From NCBI RefSeq assembly GCF_947492405.1, contig NZ_CANLMP010000001.1, positions 806,001 through 870,000 of the forward strand: a DNA stretch of 64,000 nucleotides, read 5' to 3'. Position 1 is the stretch's first letter; each line of letters begins with the position of its first letter. This DNA comes from an uncultured Aquimarina sp. (lineage in GTDB: Bacteria > Bacteroidota > Bacteroidia > Flavobacteriales > Flavobacteriaceae). Below the pieces are notes generated by a model. That model did no database searches, was not told the DNA's origin, and was given only the letters and a program-made list of their open reading frames with translations. The translations under genes and the position numbers were made by a program. Below are positions 27,068 to 35,869 of this stretch, in pieces.

Positions 27068-27733
27068 ATGGAAATAAAAAATATACAAAAGTTTGGTGGA
27101 GTATGCTCAATTTTTGAAGCTCTTATATACATCATAGCTTTCACTATATATGGCGGTGTTTTAAAATATCCTGATGAAAATGCAAGTGCTAAGGAAGAAT
27201 TATTTTTTCTATCAGAGAATTACCTAACCTTATCAATTCTAAACTTTACTAGCTATATTTTATTTGGGATATTATTAACGATATTAGTACTAGCAATTCA
27301 TAATCGCATAAAAAAAGATTCACCAAATTTATCAAAACTTGCTTTCATCTTTGGTGTTATTTGGGTTGGATTGGTCATTGCCTGTGGAATGATAACAAAT
27401 ATTGGTTTGAATTCGGTGCTTGAAATAGGAATTACATCACCAGAAAATGCTATGCAAATATGGTCTAGTGTAGCTGTTATTTCTGAAGGGCTTGGTGGTG
27501 GAAATGAGATTGTTGGTGGAATTTGGGTATTACTCATTAGTCTTATATCCTTAAACAACAAATCATTTTCCAGAGCTTTGGTTTTATTAGGAATCCTTGT
27601 AGGGATCGCAGGTATATTAACTATTTATCCATTGGATATTTTTACAGAAATCTTTGGGATTAGTCAAATAATTTGGTTTTTATGGATAGGAATCGCTATG
27701 ATTCGTAAATCAAAAATCACAAAAGAGAATTAG
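27068..27733 (+). CDS. DUF4386-like multi-pass membrane protein
   Basis: A 221-residue integral membrane protein with about six hydrophobic segments (SIFEALIYIIAFTIYGGVL, SILNFTSYILFGILLTILV, LAFIFGVIWVGLVIACGMI, and others). The organisation and the conserved G-x-W/G-G-x-W region (GGGNEIVGGIWVLLISL) fit the DUF4386 family, whose function is not known. It is divergent from the Crp/Fnr regulator and upstream of the flavodoxin-fold oxidoreductase gene (167-bp gap). Confidence 0.65.
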   Translation: MEIKNIQKFGGVCSIFEALIYIIAFTIYGGVLKYPDENASAKEELFFLSENYLTLSILNFTSYILFGILLTILVLAIHNRIKKDSPNLSKLAFIFGVIWVGLVIACGMITNIGLNSVLEIGITSPENAMQIWSSVAVISEGLGGGNEIVGGIWVLLISLISLNNKSFSRALVLLGILVGIAGILTIYPLDIFTEIFGISQIIWFLWIGIAMIRKSKITKEN

Positions 27734-27900
27734 ATATGTTAAAGCAGTTTCCATCAAAGGTCTTTTATGTAACCTAATGAATGCGAAGTTAAGTTTATAG
27801 CAAAAGTGTTGCTGGATTTTGAAATAGATTTTACGTCGGTTCTTATAATTAATTAAAAAACGAATGCCATTATTATTGAAATATGTAATTTAAGAAAGAA

Positions 27901-28506
27901 ATGAAGGTTCTAATTATATTTTGCCACCCAAGTAAAAACTCATATACTTATGAGATTTTACAGCAATTGGAATCAAATCTAAAAAATGAAAAGATTGATT
28001 TTCAGGTTTCTGATCTGTATGCAATCAATTTTCAAACAGATATGAGTGAAGAAGAATATCAACGAGAAGGTTTTGCCAATCTTGATATACCAATAACTAA
28101 TGATGTAAAAAAAGAGCAAAAAAAAATTGCCCTAGCCGATTGTATTATATTTTTATATCCAGTTTGGTGGAGCGATTGTCCAGCAAAGCTAAAAGGTTGG
28201 TTTGATCGAGTATATTCAGTTGGATATGCATATGGCAATGATAAAGTAATCGATAAGAATCTGGTTATGAAACAAGTACCTGAAGGCATTGTAATTTGTA
28301 CGGCTGGTCATTCTAATAAATTTTTAGAAGAAATAGGTATCGCTAAAAGTATGAAAAATGTAATGCTTGATGATAGGCTTGGGAAAAGATTTAATAAGAA
28401 AGAAATGATACTTCTAGGTGGAACATTGAATAAAGAAGAAGTAAGATTAATGCATTCTGAAAGAATTAATTCTATAGTAAAAAGAATAAAAAAGAATTTT
28501 GATTAA
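27901..28506 (+). CDS. NAD(P)H-dependent quinone oxidoreductase / flavodoxin-fold protein
   Basis: A 201-residue flavodoxin-fold enzyme of the NAD(P)H:quinone reductase (MdaB/YwrO) type. It shows the N-terminal beta-strand and FMN-phosphate loop (VLIIFCHPSKNSYTYEI) and the flavin-contacting segment FLYPVWWSDCPAKLKGWFDRVYSVGYAYG. It probably catalyses two-electron reduction of quinones or other electrophiles in the cytoplasm. It lies 20 bp upstream of the lipoprotein gene at 28527, probably one transcript. Confidence 0.88.
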   Translation: MKVLIIFCHPSKNSYTYEILQQLESNLKNEKIDFQVSDLYAINFQTDMSEEEYQREGFANLDIPITNDVKKEQKKIALADCIIFLYPVWWSDCPAKLKGWFDRVYSVGYAYGNDKVIDKNLVMKQVPEGIVICTAGHSNKFLEEIGIAKSMKNVMLDDRLGKRFNKKEMILLGGTLNKEEVRLMHSERINSIVKRIKKNFD

Positions 28507-28526
28507 CCATTAGACACTTAAAACCA

Positions 28527-29033
28527 ATGAGGTATACACTATTTTTTCTAGCAGTTATTTTTTATAGTTGTACTGATAAGACTACAAAAAACGAAACAAC
28601 AATAACAATACAAAACGAATTTAATGAAGATGATGTTAGTTGGTTTAAGAATACAGGAACTTCTACTATTAAAGGAATTGCAAAATTTAAATCAAAAAGT
28701 GGAGATATCCGTTTTGGAAAGGATTTTAGAATAGAATTAAATCCATATTCGGCTTATACAAAAGAGCGATTAAACCATATTTACAAGAATGATGATTCTG
28801 GCTATGTATATATAGAAAATGGAATCCCAAAGTTCATTCCTGATCCAGAAGGTTACCATAAAACTAGAAAGATAATGTGTAATGAAAAAGGAGAATTCGA
28901 ATTTAACGATTTACCTGCGGGAGACTATTATGTTATCGCATTCATGCTATGGGATGAAACTGGCGGAGGTATAATGCAGCACGTAAAATTATCAGACAGT
29001 GAAACAAAAGTTATTGAAATGATCAATTTTTAA
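28527..29033 (+). CDS. Small lipoprotein of unknown function
   Basis: A 168-residue lipoprotein (MRYTLFFLAVIFYSCTDK, lipidated Cys15). The mature part looks all-beta. Its C-terminal half, KGEFEFNDLPAGDYYVIAFMLW, has the pattern of carboxypeptidase-regulatory/SpaA-type beta-sandwich domains. I recognise no enzymatic motif. It is 20 bp after the oxidoreductase gene. The acidic residues after Cys (C-T-D) may allow surface display. Confidence 0.65.
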   Translation: MRYTLFFLAVIFYSCTDKTTKNETTITIQNEFNEDDVSWFKNTGTSTIKGIAKFKSKSGDIRFGKDFRIELNPYSAYTKERLNHIYKNDDSGYVYIENGIPKFIPDPEGYHKTRKIMCNEKGEFEFNDLPAGDYYVIAFMLWDETGGGIMQHVKLSDSETKVIEMINF

Positions 29034-29101
29034 AGTGAAATACTTTTCCTGTATTTAGAAATAATAAAAACCTCATAAAGGGAATTACTAAAAAGAAAAT
29101 A

Positions 29102-29995
29102 ATGAAACAAAGTTTTACATATTATCTAACGCTATTGGTTATAAAACTAAAAGGTTTAAAAAAGAATTTCAGTAAAGATCCCATAGATTTCAAGCGTATC
29201 AGAAAAGAAGATGTATATCATCCAAAAGGAAGATTTTTTAAACAACATATCACGAAACGATTTAAAGTTTTGGATTCTGAAGTCACAGAAATAAAAAAAG
29301 AGAGTACTCCTAATAAACTATTGCTATTTGTTCACGGCGGAGCTTTTATTTCAGGACCAGGACAACATCATTGGGATACGATAAAGATAATTACAAAGCA
29401 AACCGATTACACGATTTGGATGTGTAATTACCCTAAAGCACCTGAATACAACATATCAGAAATCTCCGAAAATGTAAATTCAATCTACAATGAGGCCTTA
29501 AAGAACTACAAATCAAATCAAATTTCGTTAATAGGTGATTCTGTAGGAGGTACATTAATTATTGCACTTATACAGAGGTTAATTACTAATAAGCAACAAC
29601 TACCCAATAAACTAATTCTCGTTTCGCCAGTAATGGATTCATCTATGACTAATTCAGAAATTGATATAATAGATGTAATTGACCCAATGCTCTCAAAAGC
29701 TGGATTGTTAAGTGCCAAAAAAATGTGTGCTGGACATGTTGATTTAAAAAACGAGATGATTTCACCGTTATACGGAAATTTCGAAGGATTTCCTGAGACT
29801 ATCTTATTTCTAGGAGAAAAGGACATTACTTATCCTGATCAAAAATTGGTTGTCGATAAGTTGAAAGCAGCTCAGGTGAAAATTAAAGTAATTGAAGGTG
29901 AAAACATGCCACATATTTGGCCATTTCTACCCATTATGAAAGAAGCAAGGTTATCTTTAAATGAAATAATTAAAGAATTAAATACTACCAAATAA
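29102..29995 (+). CDS. Alpha/beta hydrolase (HSL-type esterase/lipase)
   Basis: A 297-residue alpha/beta hydrolase with the oxyanion-hole motif HGGAF, characteristic of the hormone-sensitive-lipase group, and nucleophile elbow GDSVGG. The acid lies in GEKDITYPD, and the catalytic histidine is probably in MPHIWPF. It likely hydrolyses short-chain esters. There is no clear signal peptide; the N-terminus has one weakly hydrophobic segment. It is 68 bp downstream of the lipoprotein gene, so it may be co-transcribed. Confidence 0.88.
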   Translation: MKQSFTYYLTLLVIKLKGLKKNFSKDPIDFKRIRKEDVYHPKGRFFKQHITKRFKVLDSEVTEIKKESTPNKLLLFVHGGAFISGPGQHHWDTIKIITKQTDYTIWMCNYPKAPEYNISEISENVNSIYNEALKNYKSNQISLIGDSVGGTLIIALIQRLITNKQQLPNKLILVSPVMDSSMTNSEIDIIDVIDPMLSKAGLLSAKKMCAGHVDLKNEMISPLYGNFEGFPETILFLGEKDITYPDQKLVVDKLKAAQVKIKVIEGENMPHIWPFLPIMKEARLSLNEIIKELNTTK

Positions 29996-30217
29996 ATAAT
30001 TATTTTACATACGTTATACTCCTCTCCTACTAGTTAAATAATTAGATGAACTCGTAAATATTAAAAATTGATTTTATAATTAATTGTAAAACTAATGTAA
30101 CATCCCAGAATATTTACAGTTATTGGTATGATGTATAGAATATTTGGTATCTGAAACATTCGTGCTATAATAATTTATATTTCTCATTGAATTTTAATAC
30201 CATTAATTCTTTAAAGA

Positions 30218-31312
30218 TTGGATACAACAATACTAGATTTTATAGTAATTGCAAGTGGAATTATGGGATATTTTATAAGTATCTCATTAGTTACTACTTC
30301 TTTTTATAAGAATCGTGCAAATAAATATCTCGCCTTTTCTTTGTTCTTATTGACAAGTTTGACCTTCTTAGGTTGGTACGACATAGAAGGTTATGTCTTA
30401 CAGTTTTTAGACAATATCATGTTAGAATTTTTGGTTACCGTAACTTTATTCACCTATTTTCTAATCCAAATTCAGCATAGCTACCTAAAAAAAAGATGGT
30501 ACAAATTGCTTTATGTTCCTTTTTTTTGCTCTTTGGCAATTGAGGTTTTTATTACCTTTTTTCATGCTGTTTTTAATTTTTACGACCCTGATTTTGATGT
30601 TATAATATATGACATTAAAGACATTTTAGGTTTTGCTTATAATGTGTTTTTAATCTTTTGGGCAAGGAGATTAATAAAAAAGGCCACTACTATTTCTGAA
30701 GACAAAAGACGTTGGTTATTACGATTAAATCTTTTCATTATATGCATTATTATCGTTTGGCTTTTGTCTAATATTGAACTATATATATACGATTCGGAAT
30801 ATGTTACAAATTTTTTATGGATATCACTTTCGTTTTTATTCTGGTGGGTTTTGTATTATGGAATATTCAGATTACAAATCATTGTTCAAAAAGAAGAGAT
30901 ACATCGATATTTGGTTTCAGGAAAAATCGATAAAACTCCTATAAAAAAGCAAATAAATGAAACTACGGTTTCTAAAATTATTACTCAACTCTACATATTA
31001 ATGGAAGAAGAGGAATTATATAAAAATCCTCTTTTAAGCAGGTTAGATCTTGCAACTCGATTAGAAACAAGCGAAGGATATTTATCACAGATTATAAATC
31101 AAGAAATTAATAAAAGTATTATTCAGTTTGTAAATGAATATCGAATAGAAGCCGCTAAAAATTTATTACATAATCCGATATTTAATAAATATTCTATAGA
31201 GGCTATTGGCTTAGAAGCTGGTTTTAAATCTAAGAGTGTTTTCTATAGTACTTTTAAAACTAATTTAGGTATGTCACCTGGTGCTTTTAGAAAGCTTCAA
31301 AAAACGTCCTAA
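30218..31312 (+). CDS. AraC-family regulator with N-terminal membrane domain
   Basis: A 364-residue protein. Residues 1-230 hold about seven hydrophobic segments; residues about 255-364 are an AraC-type double helix-turn-helix (DLATRLETSEGYLSQIINQ; EAIGLEAGFKSKSVFYSTFKTNLGMSPGAFRK). The start is a TTG at 30218: no upstream start is available in frame, and the next ATG would remove half of the first membrane segment. These membrane-anchored AraC proteins are typical of Flavobacteria. A ligand cannot be inferred. It stands alone, with 222 bp upstream. Confidence 0.8.
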   Translation: MDTTILDFIVIASGIMGYFISISLVTTSFYKNRANKYLAFSLFLLTSLTFLGWYDIEGYVLQFLDNIMLEFLVTVTLFTYFLIQIQHSYLKKRWYKLLYVPFFCSLAIEVFITFFHAVFNFYDPDFDVIIYDIKDILGFAYNVFLIFWARRLIKKATTISEDKRRWLLRLNLFIICIIIVWLLSNIELYIYDSEYVTNFLWISLSFLFWWVLYYGIFRLQIIVQKEEIHRYLVSGKIDKTPIKKQINETTVSKIITQLYILMEEEELYKNPLLSRLDLATRLETSEGYLSQIINQEINKSIIQFVNEYRIEAAKNLLHNPIFNKYSIEAIGLEAGFKSKSVFYSTFKTNLGMSPGAFRKLQKTS

Positions 31313-31469
31313 TTCGTGTAATCCTACTGTTTTAGTACTTCTTCAACACTAAAATCATTCTCTTTCCTTTTTGATTCCGATACTTTTATATCGAGAAATC
31401 AAAAAACACATGAATGAATCAAACACTACTTAGTCTTAATTGATAATACCCTTTAAATTAATATTTAGT

Positions 31470-32030
31470 ATGAAAAAAGTAGCTTTTGTTTTATTATTCC
31501 TTTACACTTCTTATTCTGGATTTTCACAAAATGCAGAAGAAGCATCTGTAGAAAAATCAATTTTTGGAATTCAGATCGGAGTTATGGGCGTATGGGTTCA
31601 TAATGAATTGAAAATAGCTAATCAAGTCGCTTTACGAAGTGAAGTAGGAATAGCAATTGTAGGTTTATGGGCAGAGGGTAATGATACGCAAGTTGGAAAT
31701 GGTTATTCATTACCTATAGTAGCTTTAGAACCTCGATGGTACTATAATTTAGACAAACGAGTAAGTCAAGGAAAAAGAATAGATGGTAACAGTGGTAACT
31801 ATGTTTCGTTACGAGGTAGTTACTATTTTTATGACAATGTAGATACTGGTACGGATAGAAATTTATCAAGTCATCCATTTACAGCAATAAGCTGGGGGAT
31901 TAGAAGAAACATTGGCAATCATTTTAATTATGAGATTGGAGCTGGTGGAGGACTTGGATTTGGGAATAGCACTGGAAGAGAAATTGGTTTAACACCTTAT
32001 TTTAACCTAAAAATTGGATATCGTTTTTAA
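31470..32030 (+). CDS. Small outer-membrane beta-barrel protein
   Basis: The ATG at 31470 is chosen over a TTG 30 bp upstream; it gives a 186-residue protein with signal peptide MKKVAFVLLFLYTSYSGFS. The mature part shows alternating amphipathic strands and ends in the aromatic-terminated strand LTPYFNLKIGYRF, which is the outer-membrane beta-barrel insertion signal. The specific family is not recognised. It is followed by the S41 peptidase lipoprotein gene. Confidence 0.75.
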   Translation: MKKVAFVLLFLYTSYSGFSQNAEEASVEKSIFGIQIGVMGVWVHNELKIANQVALRSEVGIAIVGLWAEGNDTQVGNGYSLPIVALEPRWYYNLDKRVSQGKRIDGNSGNYVSLRGSYYFYDNVDTGTDRNLSSHPFTAISWGIRRNIGNHFNYEIGAGGGLGFGNSTGREIGLTPYFNLKIGYRF

Positions 32031-32106
32031 TGTTTTCTTCAGTTTTAATACCATAAGAACTTTTATTAATCTCTTTACATTTTACTAAAAATCAAAAACT
32101 AGCATT

Positions 32107-33510
32107 ATGATAGTACACATTATCAAAAAAGAAATCCATTTTACAATTATTAAAAAGCTATGCGTATGCTTCCTGTTATTATTAATTGTTTCTTGCCAAA
32201 CGGATGATGACAATCCCACGCTTCCTGTAGAAGATTCGATCAATGGCTTTTGGTTCTCAGAAGAACTAGGATACATCCTGGAGTTTACAGACGGTAAAGA
32301 TGTAGTTTATAATATAAACACCGCAGGATGCTCAATTGCAGATGATGATTATGAACTAGAAGATTTTGTTCCAAATCTAGTAAGCCCTAATGAACTGATA
32401 TTAACTACGGAATTAAATGAATCTGATTTTGAATTTATTAGGTTATCAAATCAAAACTCAATTTGTCTTCCTGATCAGATAGCTGGCACAGATGATCCCA
32501 AGGTGAATTTTGATCATTTTTGGAATATCTTTAATGATTATTATGCTTTTTTTGAAATCAGAAATGTAGATTGGTCTCAGTATGAAAACTTAAGAGATCA
32601 AGTCACGGCGGATAATTTTTATGAAATCTTAGAAGAGCTTGTAGTTTTATTAGAAGATGGACATGTGAGTATCTACGATGAAGACAATGATATTGACATT
32701 AACTCAGGAGCACCAAAATTATTCGAAATACTTAATACAAATCTAAGTGGAGAGCTGATCATAGAGAATATAGAAGATTTAGGAGATCTTTTTGGTCAAA
32801 AAGCTACAACAATAGTCACAGAATATTTAGGTGGAGATTTTGAAATTGATGAAAATGAGAATATGCTATGGGGATTGATCAATGACAATGTTGGTTACAT
32901 TAATATCTTAGCAATGGAAGGATATGGAACAGATTTTAATGATGAGTTGTCAACATTAAATGCTGTGTTAGATACGATGATGAATGATGTTGAAGCATCA
33001 GGAGTTTCTAACCTGATTATCGACATACGCTTTAACGGTGGAGGATTAGATACAGCAACTTTGGATATGGTATCTCGTTTTATGGATCAAGAGCGATTTT
33101 TATATACTAAAAAATTTAGATTAGGCGATAGTTTTACAGAAAAAAGAGCTGTTTCTGTAGGTCCCAAAGGAGATTTTCAATTTACTGGTAATATTATAGT
33201 ACTTACAAGCCCCTTTTCGGCAAGCGCAGCAGATCTTTTTGCTTTATGTATGAAAGATTTACCCTATGTAACGATTGTAGGAGAGAACACAGCTGGTGTT
33301 TTGTCTAATGTTCTCAGTCACACATTACCCAATGGAGCAGAAGTAGGTTTATCTAATGAAGTATATGAAGATCCACAAGGAGTCATTTTTGAAGCAATAG
33401 GTATTGGACCCGTAAATCAAGAGAATCGAGTCCCGTTTTTATCAACGGTAGATTTTCAAGAAGAAAAAGATAGTGGAATAGAACGAGCTTTAGAACTATT
33501 AAACAATTAA
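32107..33510 (+). CDS. S41-family peptidase lipoprotein
   Basis: A 467-residue lipoprotein (CFLLLLIVSCQTDDDNP; the acidic run after Cys fits surface export). The S41 C-terminal-processing/tricorn-type core is at about 255-450: GYINILAMEGYG, IDIRFNGGG, TSPFSASAADLF (nucleophile serine region S371-S373) and GENTAGVLSN. No PDZ domain is evident between the N-terminal beta region and the core. It probably cleaves peptides at the cell surface. It is preceded by the OMP gene and followed by a long inverted repeat separating it from the convergent LPMO gene. Confidence 0.88.
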   Translation: MIVHIIKKEIHFTIIKKLCVCFLLLLIVSCQTDDDNPTLPVEDSINGFWFSEELGYILEFTDGKDVVYNINTAGCSIADDDYELEDFVPNLVSPNELILTTELNESDFEFIRLSNQNSICLPDQIAGTDDPKVNFDHFWNIFNDYYAFFEIRNVDWSQYENLRDQVTADNFYEILEELVVLLEDGHVSIYDEDNDIDINSGAPKLFEILNTNLSGELIIENIEDLGDLFGQKATTIVTEYLGGDFEIDENENMLWGLINDNVGYINILAMEGYGTDFNDELSTLNAVLDTMMNDVEASGVSNLIIDIRFNGGGLDTATLDMVSRFMDQERFLYTKKFRLGDSFTEKRAVSVGPKGDFQFTGNIIVLTSPFSASAADLFALCMKDLPYVTIVGENTAGVLSNVLSHTLPNGAEVGLSNEVYEDPQGVIFEAIGIGPVNQENRVPFLSTVDFQEEKDSGIERALELLNN

Positions 33511-33535
33511 ATGATTTAATATCTTGACAAAGTAA

Positions 33536-33604
33536 ATTGCCTTTATACAAACTATTCATTACCCGGACTTAAAATCCTAAATAATATATCTGTATAAAGG
33601 CAAT
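33536..33604. repeat. 14-bp inverted repeat with 41-nt loop between convergent genes
   Basis: ATTGCCTTTATACA (33536-33549) and its exact complement TGTATAAAGGCAAT (33591-33604). It lies between the S41 peptidase (plus) and LPMO (minus) stop codons, so it may serve as an atypical bidirectional terminator. The long loop and lack of a T-run are unusual. Confidence 0.6.
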
Positions 33605-33665
33605 AATAATTAAATAGTTATGAAAACTAAGTGTATTCTTGAATTTTTGATACGCTACTATGCTA

Positions 33666-34595
33666 CTAATTCCGTATAACCATTCGTCTAGTTTCTTTAT
33701 AATTTCCTACTTTAAATACATAAAAGTATATGCCATTACCTTGTATACGATCTGCATTAAAAATGATTTCGTGCTCTCCAGCATTTTTAACTTCATCAAC
33801 AAGCGTAGCAACCTCCTGCCCTAGAATGTCATAAACTTTAATATTTACCGAAGATTCACTCTCTAAACTATACTTTATAGTACTCTGCCCGCTAAATGGA
33901 TTTGGGTAATTTTGTTCTAAGCTTGCCGAAGGTTTTTTTAACTCATCAATAGATAACGTATTACCAAAATCTACATCACTCGTGGAATAAAATGCTTCTG
34001 GACTAAGTGATCGTTGCCAAATACTATAGATAACATGTTTACCTGTTCTTTCTGGTAAAATTACTTCTATGTTATCTTCTTCTGATAATGGTAGTTCTCC
34101 TGTACGTTCCAGAAGCTCTAGACTATCCCAGGTAAGTGGCTGATTGGGGTTCCAACCTTCTTTGGTAATGTATATTTCATAATATAATGTTGCATGTGGT
34201 GCTGTTATTGACCAAGTAACGGTAAATGGTCCTGGAGAAACTGGTGTTGCTACCCAATCGTCTCTTACCTGATCCAACCCTCCATACTTATCAGGTCGTC
34301 CTGCACTGGCTAAATTGCCATCTGGTATAATTTCTCGATGCATACCATTGGCATCCATTCGTGCTACTTCATTCCAATCATATAAAGCTTGTGTACCGTG
34401 AGAAGCAACCATATCGATACATGCCGGTGAATCTGGACTTTCAGGATTTTCCTGAAAACAAATCCAAACACGACTTGGTGGACTGGTTACAGTACCATGT
34501 GGAGAAATTGATTGTGTAGAAGTTAACAATAATCCGCTTAATAGCAAGACTCGCATGTTTTTAAAAATGCTTTTTTTTTGAGTTGTTGTTTTCAT
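33666..34595 (-). CDS. AA10 lytic polysaccharide monooxygenase, single-domain with T9SS tail
   Basis: The frame opens at 34643, but the ATG at 34595 (MKTTTQKK) gives a proper signal peptide; the product is 309 residues. The mature chain should start at H33 (HGTVTSPPSRVW). With H134 (TAPHATLYY) and F210 (SDVDFG) it makes the AA10 copper site. The catalytic domain aligns without gaps and almost identically to that of the 4409-6688 LPMO. Here it is joined directly to a canonical T9SS sorting domain (LEQNYPNPFSGQSTIKY ... GNGIYFYVFKVG). The pair are recent paralogues that differ in accessory modules, one for soluble attack and one for tethered or targeted attack (inference). Confidence 0.92.
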   Translation of the reverse strand: MKTTTQKKSIFKNMRVLLLSGLLLTSTQSISPHGTVTSPPSRVWICFQENPESPDSPACIDMVASHGTQALYDWNEVARMDANGMHREIIPDGNLASAGRPDKYGGLDQVRDDWVATPVSPGPFTVTWSITAPHATLYYEIYITKEGWNPNQPLTWDSLELLERTGELPLSEEDNIEVILPERTGKHVIYSIWQRSLSPEAFYSTSDVDFGNTLSIDELKKPSASLEQNYPNPFSGQSTIKYSLESESSVNIKVYDILGQEVATLVDEVKNAGEHEIIFNADRIQGNGIYFYVFKVGNYKETRRMVIRN

Positions 34596-34898
34596 GATGA
34601 TTAGTGTATAATGATTTGAGATTAAAAAACAGAATACAAACACTTTTTACAAGTATTAAACACCTATTTTCATATTTTATATCGCTTTATTTTATAAAAT
34701 ATTGTGTATAGACTAATTATTTCTATTAGTCTTATTTAGAAGAGATTGAGTATTTTAATAATTTCAAGAATTAAGTAAAACTCTAAATAAAATAAATACT
34801 AATCCGTTAGTTTTCTTGATGTTTTTTAACTGCTCCAAATTATTTAGTGATCAGTATGGTTCTATATTATATATCTTTGTTTATGAAACGATACAAAA
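34596..34898. other. Divergent intergenic region
   Basis: 303 bp between LPMO 2 (minus) and a hypothetical membrane protein (plus). A good -7 box, TATCTTTG, sits at 34872-34879, 19 bp before the hypothetical gene's start, but I see no TTG at the right distance. No other structure is recognised. Confidence 0.4.
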
Positions 34899-35414
34899 AT
34901 GAAGTATACAATTACTAAGGAGGATCTTAATAAAAGGAGTTATGGAATATCGTTTGATAGTTTACACTATGATTTCTTACTTTTTATTCAAAAAGAAAAA
35001 GAAAACAACAATCCTTTTTTAAGTGACACCAATATTCTTAAGCTAGAAAAACACGCAAAAAAAGACATAAATATTAGTATTTACCTGTTTGGAGTTCTTG
35101 GATTCTTAGCTATGCTTTATGGACTTTATGTATTTTTCTCTTTTGACCCTAGAGTTGCTATTAATCTTTATACTCAATTTCCCTTTATAGAAAATGGATC
35201 TATTCCGATCGTAGCAGGTTTTACTTTGATGATCGGTTGTCTTTATAGTTATATTAAAAGAGAAGAGATTTTAATATCTAAAGTGAAATCTAAAATTATT
35301 GAGCATCTAAAAAAACTAAAAGAAGAAAAATCATCAAAAAACTCTCTTTATAACACTAAAAAACGAAAAAACTCTAATCAACAACCTAAGAAAAAACGTC
35401 ATAGAAAAAAGTAA
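34899..35414 (+). CDS. Hypothetical membrane protein with basic C-terminal tail
   Basis: A 171-residue protein not recognised as a named family. It has a hydrophilic N-terminal half, then two membrane segments (about 61-83 INISIYLFGVLGFLAMLYGLY, and about 103-122 IPIVAGFTLMIGCLYSYI). The last 35 residues are very basic and Lys/Asn-rich (KKRKNSNQQPKKKRHRKK). Such a tail could bind nucleic acid or phospholipid. A -7-like box precedes it, and it appears to be monocistronic. Confidence 0.6.
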   Translation: MKYTITKEDLNKRSYGISFDSLHYDFLLFIQKEKENNNPFLSDTNILKLEKHAKKDINISIYLFGVLGFLAMLYGLYVFFSFDPRVAINLYTQFPFIENGSIPIVAGFTLMIGCLYSYIKREEILISKVKSKIIEHLKKLKEEKSSKNSLYNTKKRKNSNQQPKKKRHRKK

Positions 35415-35490
35415 CGTCTTTTCTACATAAAAAAGCTATTGATGTTTTTCTAAAATTAAATGAATTGTAATTGAAGGAATAAGATCATAA

Positions 35491-35519
35491 AAAAAGCCCA
35501 TCAAAATTGATGAGCTTTT
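35491..35519 (-). terminator. Terminator of the cold-shock gene
   Basis: Stem AAAAGCCCATCA / TGATGAGCTTTT (one mismatch) with a 4-nt loop. On the minus strand it is followed by seven T residues. Confidence 0.8.
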
Positions 35520-35546
35520 CATTAAACTTGAAAGTATATGTATGTA

Positions 35547-35738
35547 TTAGATAACTTTTACGTTCACTGCGTTTAATCCTTTGTTACCTTCTTTTAGATC
35601 AAATTCTACTGTATCGCCTTCACGAACTTCGTCTATTAATCCAGAAATGTGTACAAAGTGATCTTTGTTAGCACCTTCTTCAGTGATAAATCCAAAACCT
35701 TTAGTGTCATTGAAGAATTTTACTGTTCCTTTATTCAT
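35547..35738 (-). CDS. cspA: Cold-shock protein (CspA family)
   Basis: A 63-residue single cold-shock domain, complete and of normal length. RNP1 is KGFGFIT and RNP2 is DHFVHIS; both carry the aromatic residues that stack on single-stranded RNA or DNA. It acts as an RNA chaperone in the cytoplasm. It has its own promoter and terminator, so it is monocistronic. Confidence 0.97.
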   Translation of the reverse strand: MNKGTVKFFNDTKGFGFITEEGANKDHFVHISGLIDEVREGDTVEFDLKEGNKGLNAVNVKVI

Positions 35739-35774
35739 TGTAATGTAATTAAATTAAAATATTTTTTCAAAGTG

Positions 35775-35804
35775 CAAAAATGACCCCTTTTTTTCGATAT
35801 TCAA
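35775..35804 (-). promoter_or_regulatory. Bacteroidetes-type promoter of the cold-shock gene
   Basis: On the minus strand, TTG (35804-35802), a 19-nt spacer and CATTTTTG (35782-35775), one mismatch from the TAnnTTTG -7 box of Bacteroidetes. The predicted 5' UTR is about 30 nt, short for a cold-shock gene. Confidence 0.65.
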
Positions 35805-35869
35805 CATATTAATCAACTTATTTTCAATTTATTATATATATCTTGTTTTTATATATAACAATTTGAATG

